A model generated the notes under the pieces. That model was given only the letters and a program-made list of their open reading frames with translations. It ran no database searches and had not been told where the DNA came from. The position numbers and the translations under genes are program-made. DNA of 12,076 nt from an uncultured Lachnospiraceae bacterium (GTDB lineage Bacteria > Bacillota > Clostridia > Lachnospirales > Lachnospiraceae): positions 1 through 12,076 of the forward strand of contig CAMOQY010000027.1 in the NCBI GenBank assembly GCA_946623295.1, in the 5' to 3' direction. Below, piece by piece: positions 1-5,793 of the stretch (position 1 is the first letter of the stretch; each line of letters starts with the position of its first letter).

Positions 1-138
1 GTAGTTAGTAGACAGAGGCTGCTGCAGTGTAGCCTACCCGCCCTTTACGGCACAGGGTGTACCCCCTGCGGTATATGTTAGAACTTGTTGCCCTTGTACA
101 ATTCAGTACAGGCATTTGATAAAAGAAAGGAGTTTTTT
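1..138. other. Unassigned 5' flank with two hairpins
   Basis: I see no complete gene here. Two inverted repeats are visible. One pairs CAGGG (53-57) with CCCTG (64-68). The other is a bulged stem in which TGCC (89-92) and TGTAC (95-99) pair with GTACA (106-110) and GGCA (111-114) around an AATTCA loop. Plus frame 1 is open from the window edge to TAG at 79-81, but its 26 residues resemble nothing I can name. A short open C-terminus followed by a bulged hairpin resembles the right end of IS200/IS605-type elements, where the tnpB end and its guide RNA overlap. That is a guess without a sequence match. It could equally be the leader of the next gene. Confidence 0.25.
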
Positions 139-471
139 ATGGGACTTGCAAAGTATTTTGAAGACAATGTAGAGATCGCAACTGAACGGATGCTGTATTC
201 GCGTAAAGTCGACCCACTCACCGGCTACGCTTTCCCCCGCAGCAAAAACCCGTACGCAGTTCATCCTGCTGCCGTACCAAAATCCACGCACGGCGCGACC
301 AAACTTCCGGAAGTTTACAACGATCTGGTTATTCTTTGCAAAGACTGCGGACGGCCGTTTAGATACTCGGCCGGCTGGCAGAAAAAGATCAAAGCCAACG
401 GCTGGTCGGAGCCTAAAAGATGCAAATCCTGCAAATATGTAAACGAACTTATCCATATTATGATAAAATAG
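139..471 (+). CDS. Small zinc-ribbon protein (zf-trcl-like), function unknown
   Basis: A 110-residue protein. ATG 139 is chosen because AGAAAGGAG (124-132) lies six bases upstream; an upstream in-frame TTG at 85 has no such site. The C-terminal third carries two CxxC pairs, Cys67/Cys70 (CKDCGRPF) and Cys95/Cys98 (CKSCK). They are separated by an aromatic/Gly-rich stretch and an EPKRCK segment. This is the pattern of the probable zinc-ribbon family (zf-trcl), which is common in Firmicutes and has no proven function. The N-terminal 60 residues are basic and look unstructured apart from an initial helix. Zinc binding is a firm expectation; a nucleic-acid role is only a possibility. The membrane-protein gene 30 bases downstream may share its transcript. 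Confidence 0.75.
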   Translation: MGLAKYFEDNVEIATERMLYSRKVDPLTGYAFPRSKNPYAVHPAAVPKSTHGATKLPEVYNDLVILCKDCGRPFRYSAGWQKKIKANGWSEPKRCKSCKYVNELIHIMIK

Positions 472-501
472 ACCCGGCGTCAGAAAAAGGAGGAACGCAC
501 A

Positions 502-714
502 GTGGGAATGTGGTTTGGAGATGATAACGAAGACGAATTTGAAGAAATGCTGGACGATTTCTATATCATGGACCAGGTGGAAAAGGAGCTCAAGGAAGAC
601 GGCTTCTACGACAGCGAGCCACATTCATCCAAAAGCTCGGGCGGGTGCAGCGGCGGGATGATCTTCACGATCATCATTATACTCCTGATCGGCAGCCTCT
701 TCCGCAACTGCTGA
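502..714 (+). CDS. Small acidic single-pass membrane protein, unknown
   Basis: A 70-residue protein starting at GTG 502, eight bases after an AAAGGAGG site at 486-493. The next in-frame ATG (508) would sit 14 bases from that site and is less likely. Residues 6-40 are very acidic and predicted helical (DDNEDEFEEMLDDF, then EKELKEDG). A Gly/Ser/Cys-rich linker follows, then one hydrophobic segment at about 53-66 (MIFTIIIILLIGSL) ending in FRNC. The charge pattern suggests a tail-anchored protein with its acidic domain in the cytoplasm. I do not recognise the family. It follows the zinc-ribbon gene at 30 bases and may be co-transcribed. The good ribosome binding site and coherent composition support it as a real gene. 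Confidence 0.65.
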   Translation: MGMWFGDDNEDEFEEMLDDFYIMDQVEKELKEDGFYDSEPHSSKSSGGCSGGMIFTIIIILLIGSLFRNC

Positions 715-800
715 AGGCTCATGCGCCGCAGCTCATCTGCATCCTGAAACGCCGCCTCTCAGGCAGCGATGCCGGAAGACCTCTCCGCCTCCCGGGCATC

Positions 801-861
801 AAAAAAGCTGCCGCATGATCGATATCCCGCCTTCAGGCGGCACGCCGGCAATGCTGCAGCT
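801..861 (-). terminator. Rho-independent terminator of the lipoprotein operon
   Basis: On the minus strand AGCTGC (861-856) pairs with GCAGCT (811-806). The stem continues after a two-base internal loop with CAT/ATG and encloses a small CCGCC/GGCGG hairpin (827-840). Six T residues follow directly (806-801). It lies just downstream of the gene ending at 884. Read on the plus strand the stem is followed by CCTCTTTTA, so it may also weakly stop transcripts from the two small plus-strand genes. Confidence 0.7.
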
Positions 862-883
862 CCTCTTTTATCTCAGTTCTGTT

Positions 884-1396
884 TTATTTTTTAGTTACTG
901 TCGTCAGATATCTTATATCGGAGACCGTTCCGTCCTTGAACGAGAACGAAAGGATCATGCCCTCTCCCTTATAATCCATGAAAAAGTCATTTCCGTCCCC
1001 TTCACCGTACGCGCTGATCACGTCCTGCCGGCTCTGGCCTATGCATACGCCCTCCGGCGTTTCCACGGTATCGTCCCGCAGCGAGATCTGCATGACTCTT
1101 TCCGCGCCGTTATCCTCATAGGTCGTTATCGAAAACGATCCGTAATTATAGCAGCGCTCGTCCCCGTCAAACGCGCAGCTCTTCTCGCTCGAAAACGAAT
1201 TCTCCTTTCCCAGACCGGCATAGATCTCTTCAAAGCTCCCGTTTACGCTGACCGAAACTCCTTTATATGAAAAAACGTATTCCGACGGACGCGCGGCCTC
1301 AGTCTGCGCAGCGCCGGTATCTCCCTCACCGGCGGGCGAACATGCCGCAAAAACTGCTCCCAGTAAAATGATCCCTATGACCTTCCGAAAACGCAT
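884..1396 (-). CDS. Small lipoprotein of unknown function
   Basis: A 170-residue secreted lipoprotein. The N-terminus has two Arg and a Lys, a hydrophobic core, and the lipobox VFAAC with the lipidated Cys at residue 19. The mature part starts with an acidic, Ala-rich linker (20-38), then a compact domain (about 39-165) rich in beta-type sequence: YVFSYKGVSVSVNG, a CAFDGDERCYNYGSF stretch with Cys74 and Cys82, then VCIGQSRQDVISAYGEG. Similar lipoproteins with the CAF...YGSF pattern are frequent in gut Clostridia; I know no function for them. The start follows GGGAGG, which overlaps the stop region of the upstream gene (five-base gap), so it is co-translated with the transglutaminase-like lipoprotein at 1402-2124. 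The two surface proteins may work together. Confidence 0.8.
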   Translation of the reverse strand: MRFRKVIGIILLGAVFAACSPAGEGDTGAAQTEAARPSEYVFSYKGVSVSVNGSFEEIYAGLGKENSFSSEKSCAFDGDERCYNYGSFSITTYEDNGAERVMQISLRDDTVETPEGVCIGQSRQDVISAYGEGDGNDFFMDYKGEGMILSFSFKDGTVSDIRYLTTVTKK

Positions 1397-1401
1397 CGCT
1401 C

Positions 1402-2124
1402 TTACCTCCCGTATTTGATATTCAAAGGAGTCTTTGCAACCTCCGGGTAACCCGTATGATCGTAGGTATAAAACTCCCTGTCGTGTCCCAGACGCACCGT
1501 GAAATCCGCGACCTCCTCATCTGTCCTGAGGAAGCAGTACCAGTAAGGGTCATCGTAGTCAGCCCGCTGGCATATCGGATCAAAGTGATACCATTGTCCG
1601 TAATAGTTTACGAGAAGCCAGAAATGCTTGGCGATACCGCCCTCGCGCTCCACGTCCAGCGTTTCAAACCCGCACCGGGCAAGTAAGCACTTGCTCATGG
1701 TAAAATATCCAAAGCAGTCTGATTTATGGGTAGTAAAAGCTATATATGCACCCTCCAGCTCGGAGGTGTCCGGAGCCTCGACATACGTCATCGTCTCATG
1801 AACGTACGTGAATATCCTCCAAAGCCTCTGCAGCTGAGGTGTATAAAAATGAATGTGGCTGCTGTACCATTCCTCGACCATCCCGTCTATGACGGCGGCC
1901 ATTTCCTCCTGGGAAGGAAGCTCCTGCGCGCCTTCCTGTTCCGCTTCGGCTGATCCATCCGCATCCGCAGGCGCCTCTGTGCTAAGCACATCCAGGCAGC
2001 TGAACGGCTTGGAGCAGCCTGTAAGCGAAGCGCTGCCAAGCACCAGCATTATTAAAGCTGCAACCGCGGCGAGCCACTTATTTCGTCTATAAGTACCCCC
2101 CCCGCATCTAAAAATCTTTGTCAT
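1402..2124 (-). CDS. Transglutaminase-like lipoprotein
   Basis: A 240-residue protein. It has a basic N-terminus (RRNK at 13-16), a hydrophobic stretch and a lipobox SLTGC with Cys37 as the lipidation site. An Ala/Glu-rich linker (48-70) leads to a transglutaminase-core-like domain at about 95-200. The presumed catalytic triad is visible: Cys137 in KSDCFGYF, His167 in AKHFWLLV and Asp182 in WYHFDPIC. In this superfamily bacterial members are mostly peptidases, amidases or cross-linkers of cell-surface proteins or peptidoglycan; the substrate here is unknown. The start is the only in-frame ATG before the signal peptide, but AAGGAG (2144-2139) is 14 bases away, which is long. An eight-G run (2103-2096) lies inside codons 8-10, upstream of the signal peptide, and makes the N-terminal frame fragile. 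Confidence 0.82.
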   Translation of the reverse strand: MTKIFRCGGGTYRRNKWLAAVAALIMLVLGSASLTGCSKPFSCLDVLSTEAPADADGSAEAEQEGAQELPSQEEMAAVIDGMVEEWYSSHIHFYTPQLQRLWRIFTYVHETMTYVEAPDTSELEGAYIAFTTHKSDCFGYFTMSKCLLARCGFETLDVEREGGIAKHFWLLVNYYGQWYHFDPICQRADYDDPYWYCFLRTDEEVADFTVRLGHDREFYTYDHTGYPEVAKTPLNIKYGR

Positions 2125-2153
2125 TATCCGATCTTCATCTCCTTGCTTTTTTT

Positions 2154-2184
2154 CGGCGCGGAACGATCAAAACCGCCCGCGCCG
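2154..2184 (-). other. GC-rich leader hairpin upstream of 1402-2124 gene
   Basis: CGGCGCGG (2184-2177 read on the minus strand) pairs perfectly over 8 bp with CCGCGCCG (2161-2154), around a 15-base loop. Seven A residues and the AAGGAG ribosome binding site follow on the minus strand. With A rather than T after the stem it is not a terminator for this transcript. It lies in the predicted leader of about 65 bases and could stabilise the mRNA or bind a regulator. Confidence 0.5.
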
Positions 2185-2195
2185 TCTACTATAGG

Positions 2196-2224
2196 ATTAT
2201 ATATTTAGCTTTGTTTTCGCGCAA
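2196..2224 (-). promoter_or_regulatory. Sigma-A-type promoter for lipoprotein operon
   Basis: On the minus strand a -35 box TTGCGC (2224-2219) and a consensus -10 box TATAAT (2201-2196) are separated by exactly 17 bases. The predicted start is near 2189, giving a leader of about 65 bases that contains the GC-rich hairpin. The two-gene unit 2124-884 therefore appears to be transcribed independently of the gene ending at 2306. Confidence 0.65.
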
Positions 2225-2305
2225 GTCAGAATCGCGAAGTACCCGAACAGAATCAAAGGGCTCAGCGCGAAGCCCGCTGAAAAGTCCGCGCGACCCGGGC
2301 CCCCT

Positions 2306-3430
2306 TTAACGATCAGCCATTTTCCCGTAATAAAGCAGATGCTCGCGGCCATGGATATCTCTGTAATGAAGGATCTTCCTGTCCTCATCCATCGACTCGA
2401 AAACAGAATATTCCCCAAGATAATAAGAGTCGTCATCCGCGGCAAAAGAAACCGAAGACATATTTGCCCAGAAGCGCGGCAGGAGCTGTACGGTCAGATC
2501 GCCGACAGGGCAGCCCTCCATCTCCCTGATCTCGTCGCTCATCATAAAATAACTCAGGTAAAGCTGCCCCGAATCCGCGCTTTCCCGCAGCGCCCAGGTA
2601 GGATCGATATGATACCCCCGTCCGTTTACGAGCACGTACGTCCATTCATGATCCACGCCGTCAGAACATCCGACCGACACAGCCTCTACTCCTGCCTGGA
2701 GCAGCAAAAAAGCATAGACCCCAGCAAAATCGATGCACTGACCGGAATGGCTTTGCAGGGTGAAGTAAATATACCCATCATCGTTCATTCCTTCCGGTCT
2801 GCCGTCGTAGTCATAGCTGTAGTTCGTCTCCATGTAGTCGTAAAGCTTGAGACATTTTTCGTAATCGGTATCGTCCTTTTCGATGGTGCTGTTGAGTATG
2901 CCCTCGACCAGCTTCTCAAACTCAGCCTCGCGGCCGGCAAACTCGTCGGCAGGCATATTGTAATGGATCGTTCCCGTGTCGGTCCCGCCCGAGACCTTCA
3001 TACAGGCCGCAGGCATCAGATTCGCCAGAGTTCCCGGATCCATGCACCAGTCATAGGCCTCCCTGCCGTAACACTCAAAGGAGTCCTCTCCCGCCCGGAG
3101 CGCGTCGCAAAGATTAAAAAGAGAATCCCAGTATTCCTGAGGAACCTCCTGCGCGATAAGCGACGAGTAGAGATGTGCATTATACTTAAACAGTTCCTGC
3201 TCCGCTGCGCTGGTTTCGCTTCCCTCGCCTGATCCTGCGTCGCTTTTCCCGGCCGCACCCGTCACGTCGGACCCGGCTCCGTTTTTTGAAATATCCGCAG
3301 TATCCGAGCCGCTTTCAACTCCGGCGGTATCGCTTGCTCCCGCAGCATCTGCGGACGGAAGGTTCTCTCCCCCGCAGCCTGACAGCGCCATGGCACATAT
3401 TAAGAGAATCAATAATAATCTGTTTTTCAT
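2306..3430 (-). CDS. Transglutaminase-like lipoprotein with long linker
   Basis: A 374-residue secreted lipoprotein. The start at 3430 is chosen over an in-frame ATG at 3457 because it begins a classic signal peptide (MKNRLLLILL) and follows AGGGAG closely. The lipobox ALSGC puts the lipid on Cys19. Residues 20-78 are a low-complexity Gly/Ser/Ala/Asp linker, suited to reaching through the wall. The transglutaminase-like core is at about 190-300, with the triad Cys232 (SGQCIDFAG), His261 (DHEWTYV) and Asp276 (YHIDPTW). The tail (about 310-374) is a further beta-rich segment. It starts one base after the glycosylase stop codon, so it is translationally coupled to a DNA-repair gene, an odd partner for a surface enzyme. 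Substrate unknown; peptidase, amidase or cross-linking activity are all possible. Confidence 0.87.
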   Translation of the reverse strand: MKNRLLLILLICAMALSGCGGENLPSADAAGASDTAGVESGSDTADISKNGAGSDVTGAAGKSDAGSGEGSETSAAEQELFKYNAHLYSSLIAQEVPQEYWDSLFNLCDALRAGEDSFECYGREAYDWCMDPGTLANLMPAACMKVSGGTDTGTIHYNMPADEFAGREAEFEKLVEGILNSTIEKDDTDYEKCLKLYDYMETNYSYDYDGRPEGMNDDGYIYFTLQSHSGQCIDFAGVYAFLLLQAGVEAVSVGCSDGVDHEWTYVLVNGRGYHIDPTWALRESADSGQLYLSYFMMSDEIREMEGCPVGDLTVQLLPRFWANMSSVSFAADDDSYYLGEYSVFESMDEDRKILHYRDIHGREHLLYYGKMADR

Positions 3431-3431
3431 G

Positions 3432-3926
3432 TTACTCCCTGACCTCCTCCCACGCACTTATAAGGCGCGGAAGCGTCCACGCGGCATTCGCCGGGCTCGT
3501 GGAAGGCAGACAGACGGCCGCAATCCCCGTCGCAGGCTCGATATACCTGCGGTACAGATCATACGACGTCCTGCCATTGCAGTAGATCCTCGCAACTTTT
3601 GAACCGGCCAGTACCTGCGACAGATCATTCGGCACCATATCGCGTATGGAGCTGTCTGACGAGCCTTCGATGGAACACGATGCTATCACGTCCCACGCGG
3701 CGATATGATGACGGAGCAAAAAAGCCCGCCGCTCCTCGGCGCCCTCCGGCACCCGCTCGCCGAAAAGCTCCGCGAGCACCTTCCAGAAGCGGTTCTGCGG
3801 ATGCCCGTAAAAATATCCCATCTCGCGCGATTTTACCGAAGGGAAACTGCCCAGGATCAGGACCCGGCTCTCCGCATCATACGTCGGAGGGATCGGATGA
3901 ACGATCTGTTTTCTCTGTTTACTCAT
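3432..3926 (-). CDS. DNA-deoxyinosine (hypoxanthine-DNA) glycosylase, UDG superfamily family 6
   Basis: A 164-residue protein, the usual length for this family. It should remove hypoxanthine, the product of adenine deamination, from DNA and start base-excision repair in the cytoplasm. Visible UDG-superfamily motifs are the motif-1 region VLILGSFPS (22-30), YGHPQNRFWK (40-49) with Asn45 as a conserved active-site candidate, WDV (78-80), and motif 2, LPSTSPANA (140-148). The HPQNRFW and STSPAN combination separates it from family 1 and from family 4 iron-sulfur UDGs; there is no Cys cluster. The ATG overlaps the end of the HD-domain gene by eight bases (ATGAGTAA) and its stop is one base before the next ATG, so all three genes are co-translated. 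A Mug-like mismatch specificity is the main alternative. Confidence 0.85.
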   Translation of the reverse strand: MSKQRKQIVHPIPPTYDAESRVLILGSFPSVKSREMGYFYGHPQNRFWKVLAELFGERVPEGAEERRAFLLRHHIAAWDVIASCSIEGSSDSSIRDMVPNDLSQVLAGSKVARIYCNGRTSYDLYRRYIEPATGIAAVCLPSTSPANAAWTLPRLISAWEEVRE

Positions 3927-4479
3927 TTGCGATCTTCTCCAGCGTGTCCGCCAGCATCTCCCGGCGCAGCTCCGTCAGCCATTCGGAAAAGCCCACTATG
4001 TCGAAAGCGTAGGTCTGATTCAGCTCGTATTCCTTCGCTTCCCAGGTGCTGATCGGCGATTCGTTGTGCTGGATCACTGCCTCCAGCTTGTCCAAGGATT
4101 TATAAAGTATGGCCTCGGGAGTCTCCAACGCATCCATCTCGCGGTAAAGCTCCGCCAGCTCCTCCGAGACCTCCGCGGGCAGTGAAGCCACCCACTCCCG
4201 CAGCAGCGAGATCTCCCTCTCCTCGTCCGCTTTTGTCTTGTTAAAGGTCGGTATGTCCCCGGTAAAGCACTCGCCGAGATCATGTATCAGGCACATCCGC
4301 GTGACCCGGTCCATATCCAGCTCCGGAAACTCATCCCTCAGCAGCATCGCCATCAGCGCGATCCGCCAGCTGTGCTCCGCCACGCTCTCCACGCGGCCTT
4401 TTGAGGTGGTGCAGTGCCTCGGCGTATCCTTCAGGCGCTCGGCCACGTGCAGTATATCCAGAAATTCTCTTGCAGTCAT
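3919..4479 (-). CDS. HD-domain (HD_3, YfbR-like) 5'-nucleotidase
   Basis: A 186-residue protein. The ATG at 4479 is chosen because GGAGG lies seven bases upstream; the frame remains open to 4578, but that extension has no family resemblance. Metal-binding HD signatures are His36 in SVAEHSW, His66-Asp67 in LIHDLGE, and Asp130 in KSLDKLEA; TGDIP follows the HD pair, as in the YfbR/HD_3 group. Characterised relatives are cytoplasmic metal-dependent phosphatases that dephosphorylate deoxynucleoside 5'-monophosphates. It is the first gene of an operon with its own promoter and overlaps the hypoxanthine-DNA glycosylase by eight bases. The context suggests, but does not prove, a role in cleaning the nucleotide pool. 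The exact substrate could differ. Confidence 0.85.
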   Translation of the reverse strand: MTAREFLDILHVAERLKDTPRHCTTSKGRVESVAEHSWRIALMAMLLRDEFPELDMDRVTRMCLIHDLGECFTGDIPTFNKTKADEEREISLLREWVASLPAEVSEELAELYREMDALETPEAILYKSLDKLEAVIQHNESPISTWEAKEYELNQTYAFDIVGFSEWLTELRREMLADTLEKIANE

Positions 4480-4507
4480 ATCGGATCCTCCGTTTGTATC
4501 CCCGCAA

Positions 4508-4536
4508 AGCATATCAGCCGGGCGCGAAAAAATCAA
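4508..4536 (-). promoter_or_regulatory. Extended -10 promoter for the HD nucleotidase operon
   Basis: On the minus strand a -35 box TTGATT (4536-4531) is followed after 17 bases by TATGCT (4513-4508), preceded by TGA, giving a TGnTATGCT extended -10. It sits directly after the gpx terminator. Predicted transcription starts near 4501, about 20 bases before the ATG at 4479. Confidence 0.55.
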
Positions 4537-4540
4537 CACA

Positions 4541-4569
4541 ACACAAAAACAGGACCGCATCCGCGATCC
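4541..4569 (-). terminator. Terminator of the ohrR-gpx operon
   Basis: On the minus strand GGATCGC (4569-4563) pairs over 7 bp, with one G-T pair, with GCGGTCC (4558-4552) around a GGAT loop. TGTTTTTGTG follows. It begins about 20 bases after the gpx stop codon and directly before the promoter of the next operon, separating the two units. Confidence 0.75.
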
Positions 4570-4590
4570 CGTCTGCATATCCCCAGGGAA

Positions 4591-5133
4591 TTACAGCAGC
4601 GACTTAACGCATTCCTCCACCTTTGCCATATCCTCGGTGGGCTCGAAGCGGGCGACTACGTTTCCTTCACGGTCGATGATGAATTTGGTAAAATTCCACT
4701 GAATAGCATCTTTCTCCCAGCCGTTCTTCTTTGAATGCGCGGAAGTGACGCCCTTCATCATCAGCGCCTTGGGACCCTTTCCAAAGCCTTCAAAGCCCTT
4801 CTGAGACTTCAGGTAGGTGTACAGCGGCAGCTCGTTCTCTCCGTTGACATCAGCCTTTTTCATCTGAGGGAAGGTGGTATTGTAGTGAAGCGTGCAGAAC
4901 TCGTGGATCTCCTCGTCGGTGCCGGGAGCCTGAGACGCGAACTGATTGCAGGGGATATCGAGGATCTCAAGTCCCTGCTCGTGATAATCACGGTACATCT
5001 GCTCGATGGGCGCGTACTGAGGCGTAAAGCCGCAGCCTGTAGCGGTATTGACGACCATGATGACCTTCCCCTTGTAATCCGACAGGTTCAGCTCCTCGCC
5101 TTTTCCCGTGGTAACAGTGTAATCGTAAATCAT
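4591..5133 (-). CDS. gpx: Glutathione peroxidase-family, probably thioredoxin-dependent thiol peroxidase
   Basis: A 180-residue cytoplasmic peroxidase reducing hydrogen peroxide and organic hydroperoxides. The start at 5133 follows AAAGGAGG closely. The catalytic tetrad is recognisable: peroxidatic Cys34 in NTATGCGFTP (selenocysteine in animal forms), Gln68 in CNQFASQAPG, and Trp146-Asn147 in QWNFTKF. Cys80 in EIHEFCTLHY aligns by pattern with the resolving Cys of yeast Gpx3/Orp1, so a two-Cys mechanism recycled by thioredoxin is more likely than true glutathione use, as in most Clostridia. About 20 extra residues (118-142) lie before the WNF motif compared with the yeast enzyme. It lies 51 bases downstream of ohrR in the same direction and is presumably its main target. 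Confidence 0.93.
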   Translation of the reverse strand: MIYDYTVTTGKGEELNLSDYKGKVIMVVNTATGCGFTPQYAPIEQMYRDYHEQGLEILDIPCNQFASQAPGTDEEIHEFCTLHYNTTFPQMKKADVNGENELPLYTYLKSQKGFEGFGKGPKALMMKGVTSAHSKKNGWEKDAIQWNFTKFIIDREGNVVARFEPTEDMAKVEECVKSLL

Positions 5134-5184
5134 TTTTCCTCCTTTTCCGGATCTTTCCGGTCCATCAGCGCTGTATTTCAAATC

Positions 5185-5631
5185 CTACTGATCTTTCATT
5201 CTGTCCTGATCAAGTATCTTGTACAGCGTACTGTACAGCATGGCCGATTCTTCCGGCGTCAGATTAAACTCGCGCGCCATGCTCTCCGGGACGCAAAGAG
5301 CTTCATCCCTCAGCTTTTTTCCTGCTTTTGTAAGCGTGATGATAAGATTGCGCTCATCCGCGCTGTCCTTCGTTTTTTTAATGTACCCCTTTGCCTGGAG
5401 CTTTTTTAAAAGCGGCGCCAGAGTATTCGTCTTCAGGCAAAGCGCCTCGCAAAGAAATTTCTCGTTTACGCGCTCTTCCTCCCACAGCACCATCATAACG
5501 ATATACTGCGTATATGTCAGATCCAGTTTGTCGAGCAGCGGCTTGTACTTCCTGGTGATCAGATTTGAAACAGCATACAGCGGAAAACAAAGCTGGTTTT
5601 TCAACCTTAACGATGCGTACTTGTCGTCCAT
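5185..5631 (-). CDS. ohrR: OhrR-type MarR-family organic hydroperoxide sensor repressor
   Basis: A 148-residue winged-helix repressor. The start at 5631 follows GGAGG four bases upstream. The N-terminus reads LKNQLCFPLYA, placing Cys15 where B. subtilis OhrR has its single peroxide-reactive Cys15. Tyr29 and Tyr40, which hydrogen-bond that Cys in B. subtilis, are at the same numbers here. The winged helix spans about 50-105 with the wing motif DSADERN. Oxidation of Cys15 is expected to release the repressor from DNA. A second Cys (in CEALCLKTN) and one near the C-terminal third could be oxidation partners. It lies upstream of gpx in one operon, and two inverted repeats over its own promoter suggest autoregulation. 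The usual partner ohr is absent; a glutathione peroxidase takes its place. Confidence 0.88.
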   Translation of the reverse strand: MDDKYASLRLKNQLCFPLYAVSNLITRKYKPLLDKLDLTYTQYIVMMVLWEEERVNEKFLCEALCLKTNTLAPLLKKLQAKGYIKKTKDSADERNLIITLTKAGKKLRDEALCVPESMAREFNLTPEESAMLYSTLYKILDQDRMKDQ

Positions 5632-5648
5632 AAAACCTCCGAAATAAT

Positions 5649-5660
5649 ATCGCGTGCGAT
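5649..5660. promoter_or_regulatory. Candidate OhrR operator, proximal site
   Basis: ATCGCGTGCGAT is a 12-bp inverted repeat with one mismatched pair. It is related in sequence to the perfect palindrome at 5675-5688, and the two centres are 27 bp apart, about two and a half helical turns. It lies just downstream of the predicted ohrR transcription start. The pairing with a MarR-type gene supports an operator role; binding is inferred. Confidence 0.55.
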
Positions 5661-5670
5661 TTATATTGAT

Positions 5671-5699
5671 AATATATCGCGCGCGATACAAAATGTCAA
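5671..5699 (-). promoter_or_regulatory. Strong ohrR-gpx promoter
   Basis: On the minus strand a perfect -35 box TTGACA (5699-5694) and a -10 box TATATT (5676-5671) are separated by 17 bases. The spacer holds the palindrome at 5675-5688, so a bound repressor would block RNA polymerase directly. Predicted transcription starts near 5664. This is the best promoter match in the window, as expected for a gene kept off by a repressor. Confidence 0.78.
5675..5688. promoter_or_regulatory. Candidate OhrR operator, core palindrome
   Basis: TATCGCGCGCGATA is a perfect 14-bp palindrome lying between the -35 and -10 boxes of the ohrR promoter and touching the -10 box. MarR-family dimers bind such sites. 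The sequence differs from the AT-rich TACAATT-AATTGTA type used by B. subtilis OhrR, so the DNA specificity appears to have shifted even though the sensor residues are conserved. Confidence 0.65.
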
Positions 5700-5729
5700 G
5701 CCCGTACCTCAAAATTCCTTCCTCAAACA

Positions 5730-5758
5730 TTGTCAAACCATAGAATATACGATATATT
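5730..5758 (+). promoter_or_regulatory. Promoter of the EIIC-EAL gene
   Basis: A -35 box TTGTCA (5730-5735) and a -10 box TATATT (5753-5758) are separated by 17 bases. The predicted start near 5765 leaves a leader of about 29 bases. Its -35 box is some 30 bp from the -35 box of the divergent ohrR promoter, so proteins bound to one could affect the other. Confidence 0.6.
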
Positions 5759-5793
5759 TATAAAATAGTTTTTTTACTTACGGGTACTCATCT

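Noticed and set aside
103..624. A 173-codon minus-strand open frame across the two small plus-strand genes
   Set aside because: Both plus-strand genes have strong ribosome binding sites and coherent features (two CxxC pairs, one membrane segment); the antisense product has none.
827..840. The CCGCC/GGCGG hairpin as a separate plus-strand terminator
   Set aside because: No T run follows it directly on either strand; it is better read as the inner part of the larger minus-strand terminator at 801-861.
2260..2305. Possible terminator after the lipoprotein gene ending at 2306
   Set aside because: A TCAGCG/CGCTGA stem is present on the minus strand, but the following bases (GCCCTTTGATTC) are not a convincing T run.
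2339..3232. A 297-codon plus-strand open frame opposite the transglutaminase-like lipoprotein
   Set aside because: It is antisense to a gene with signal peptide, lipobox and catalytic triad, has no ribosome binding site, and its product is basic and low in family likeness.
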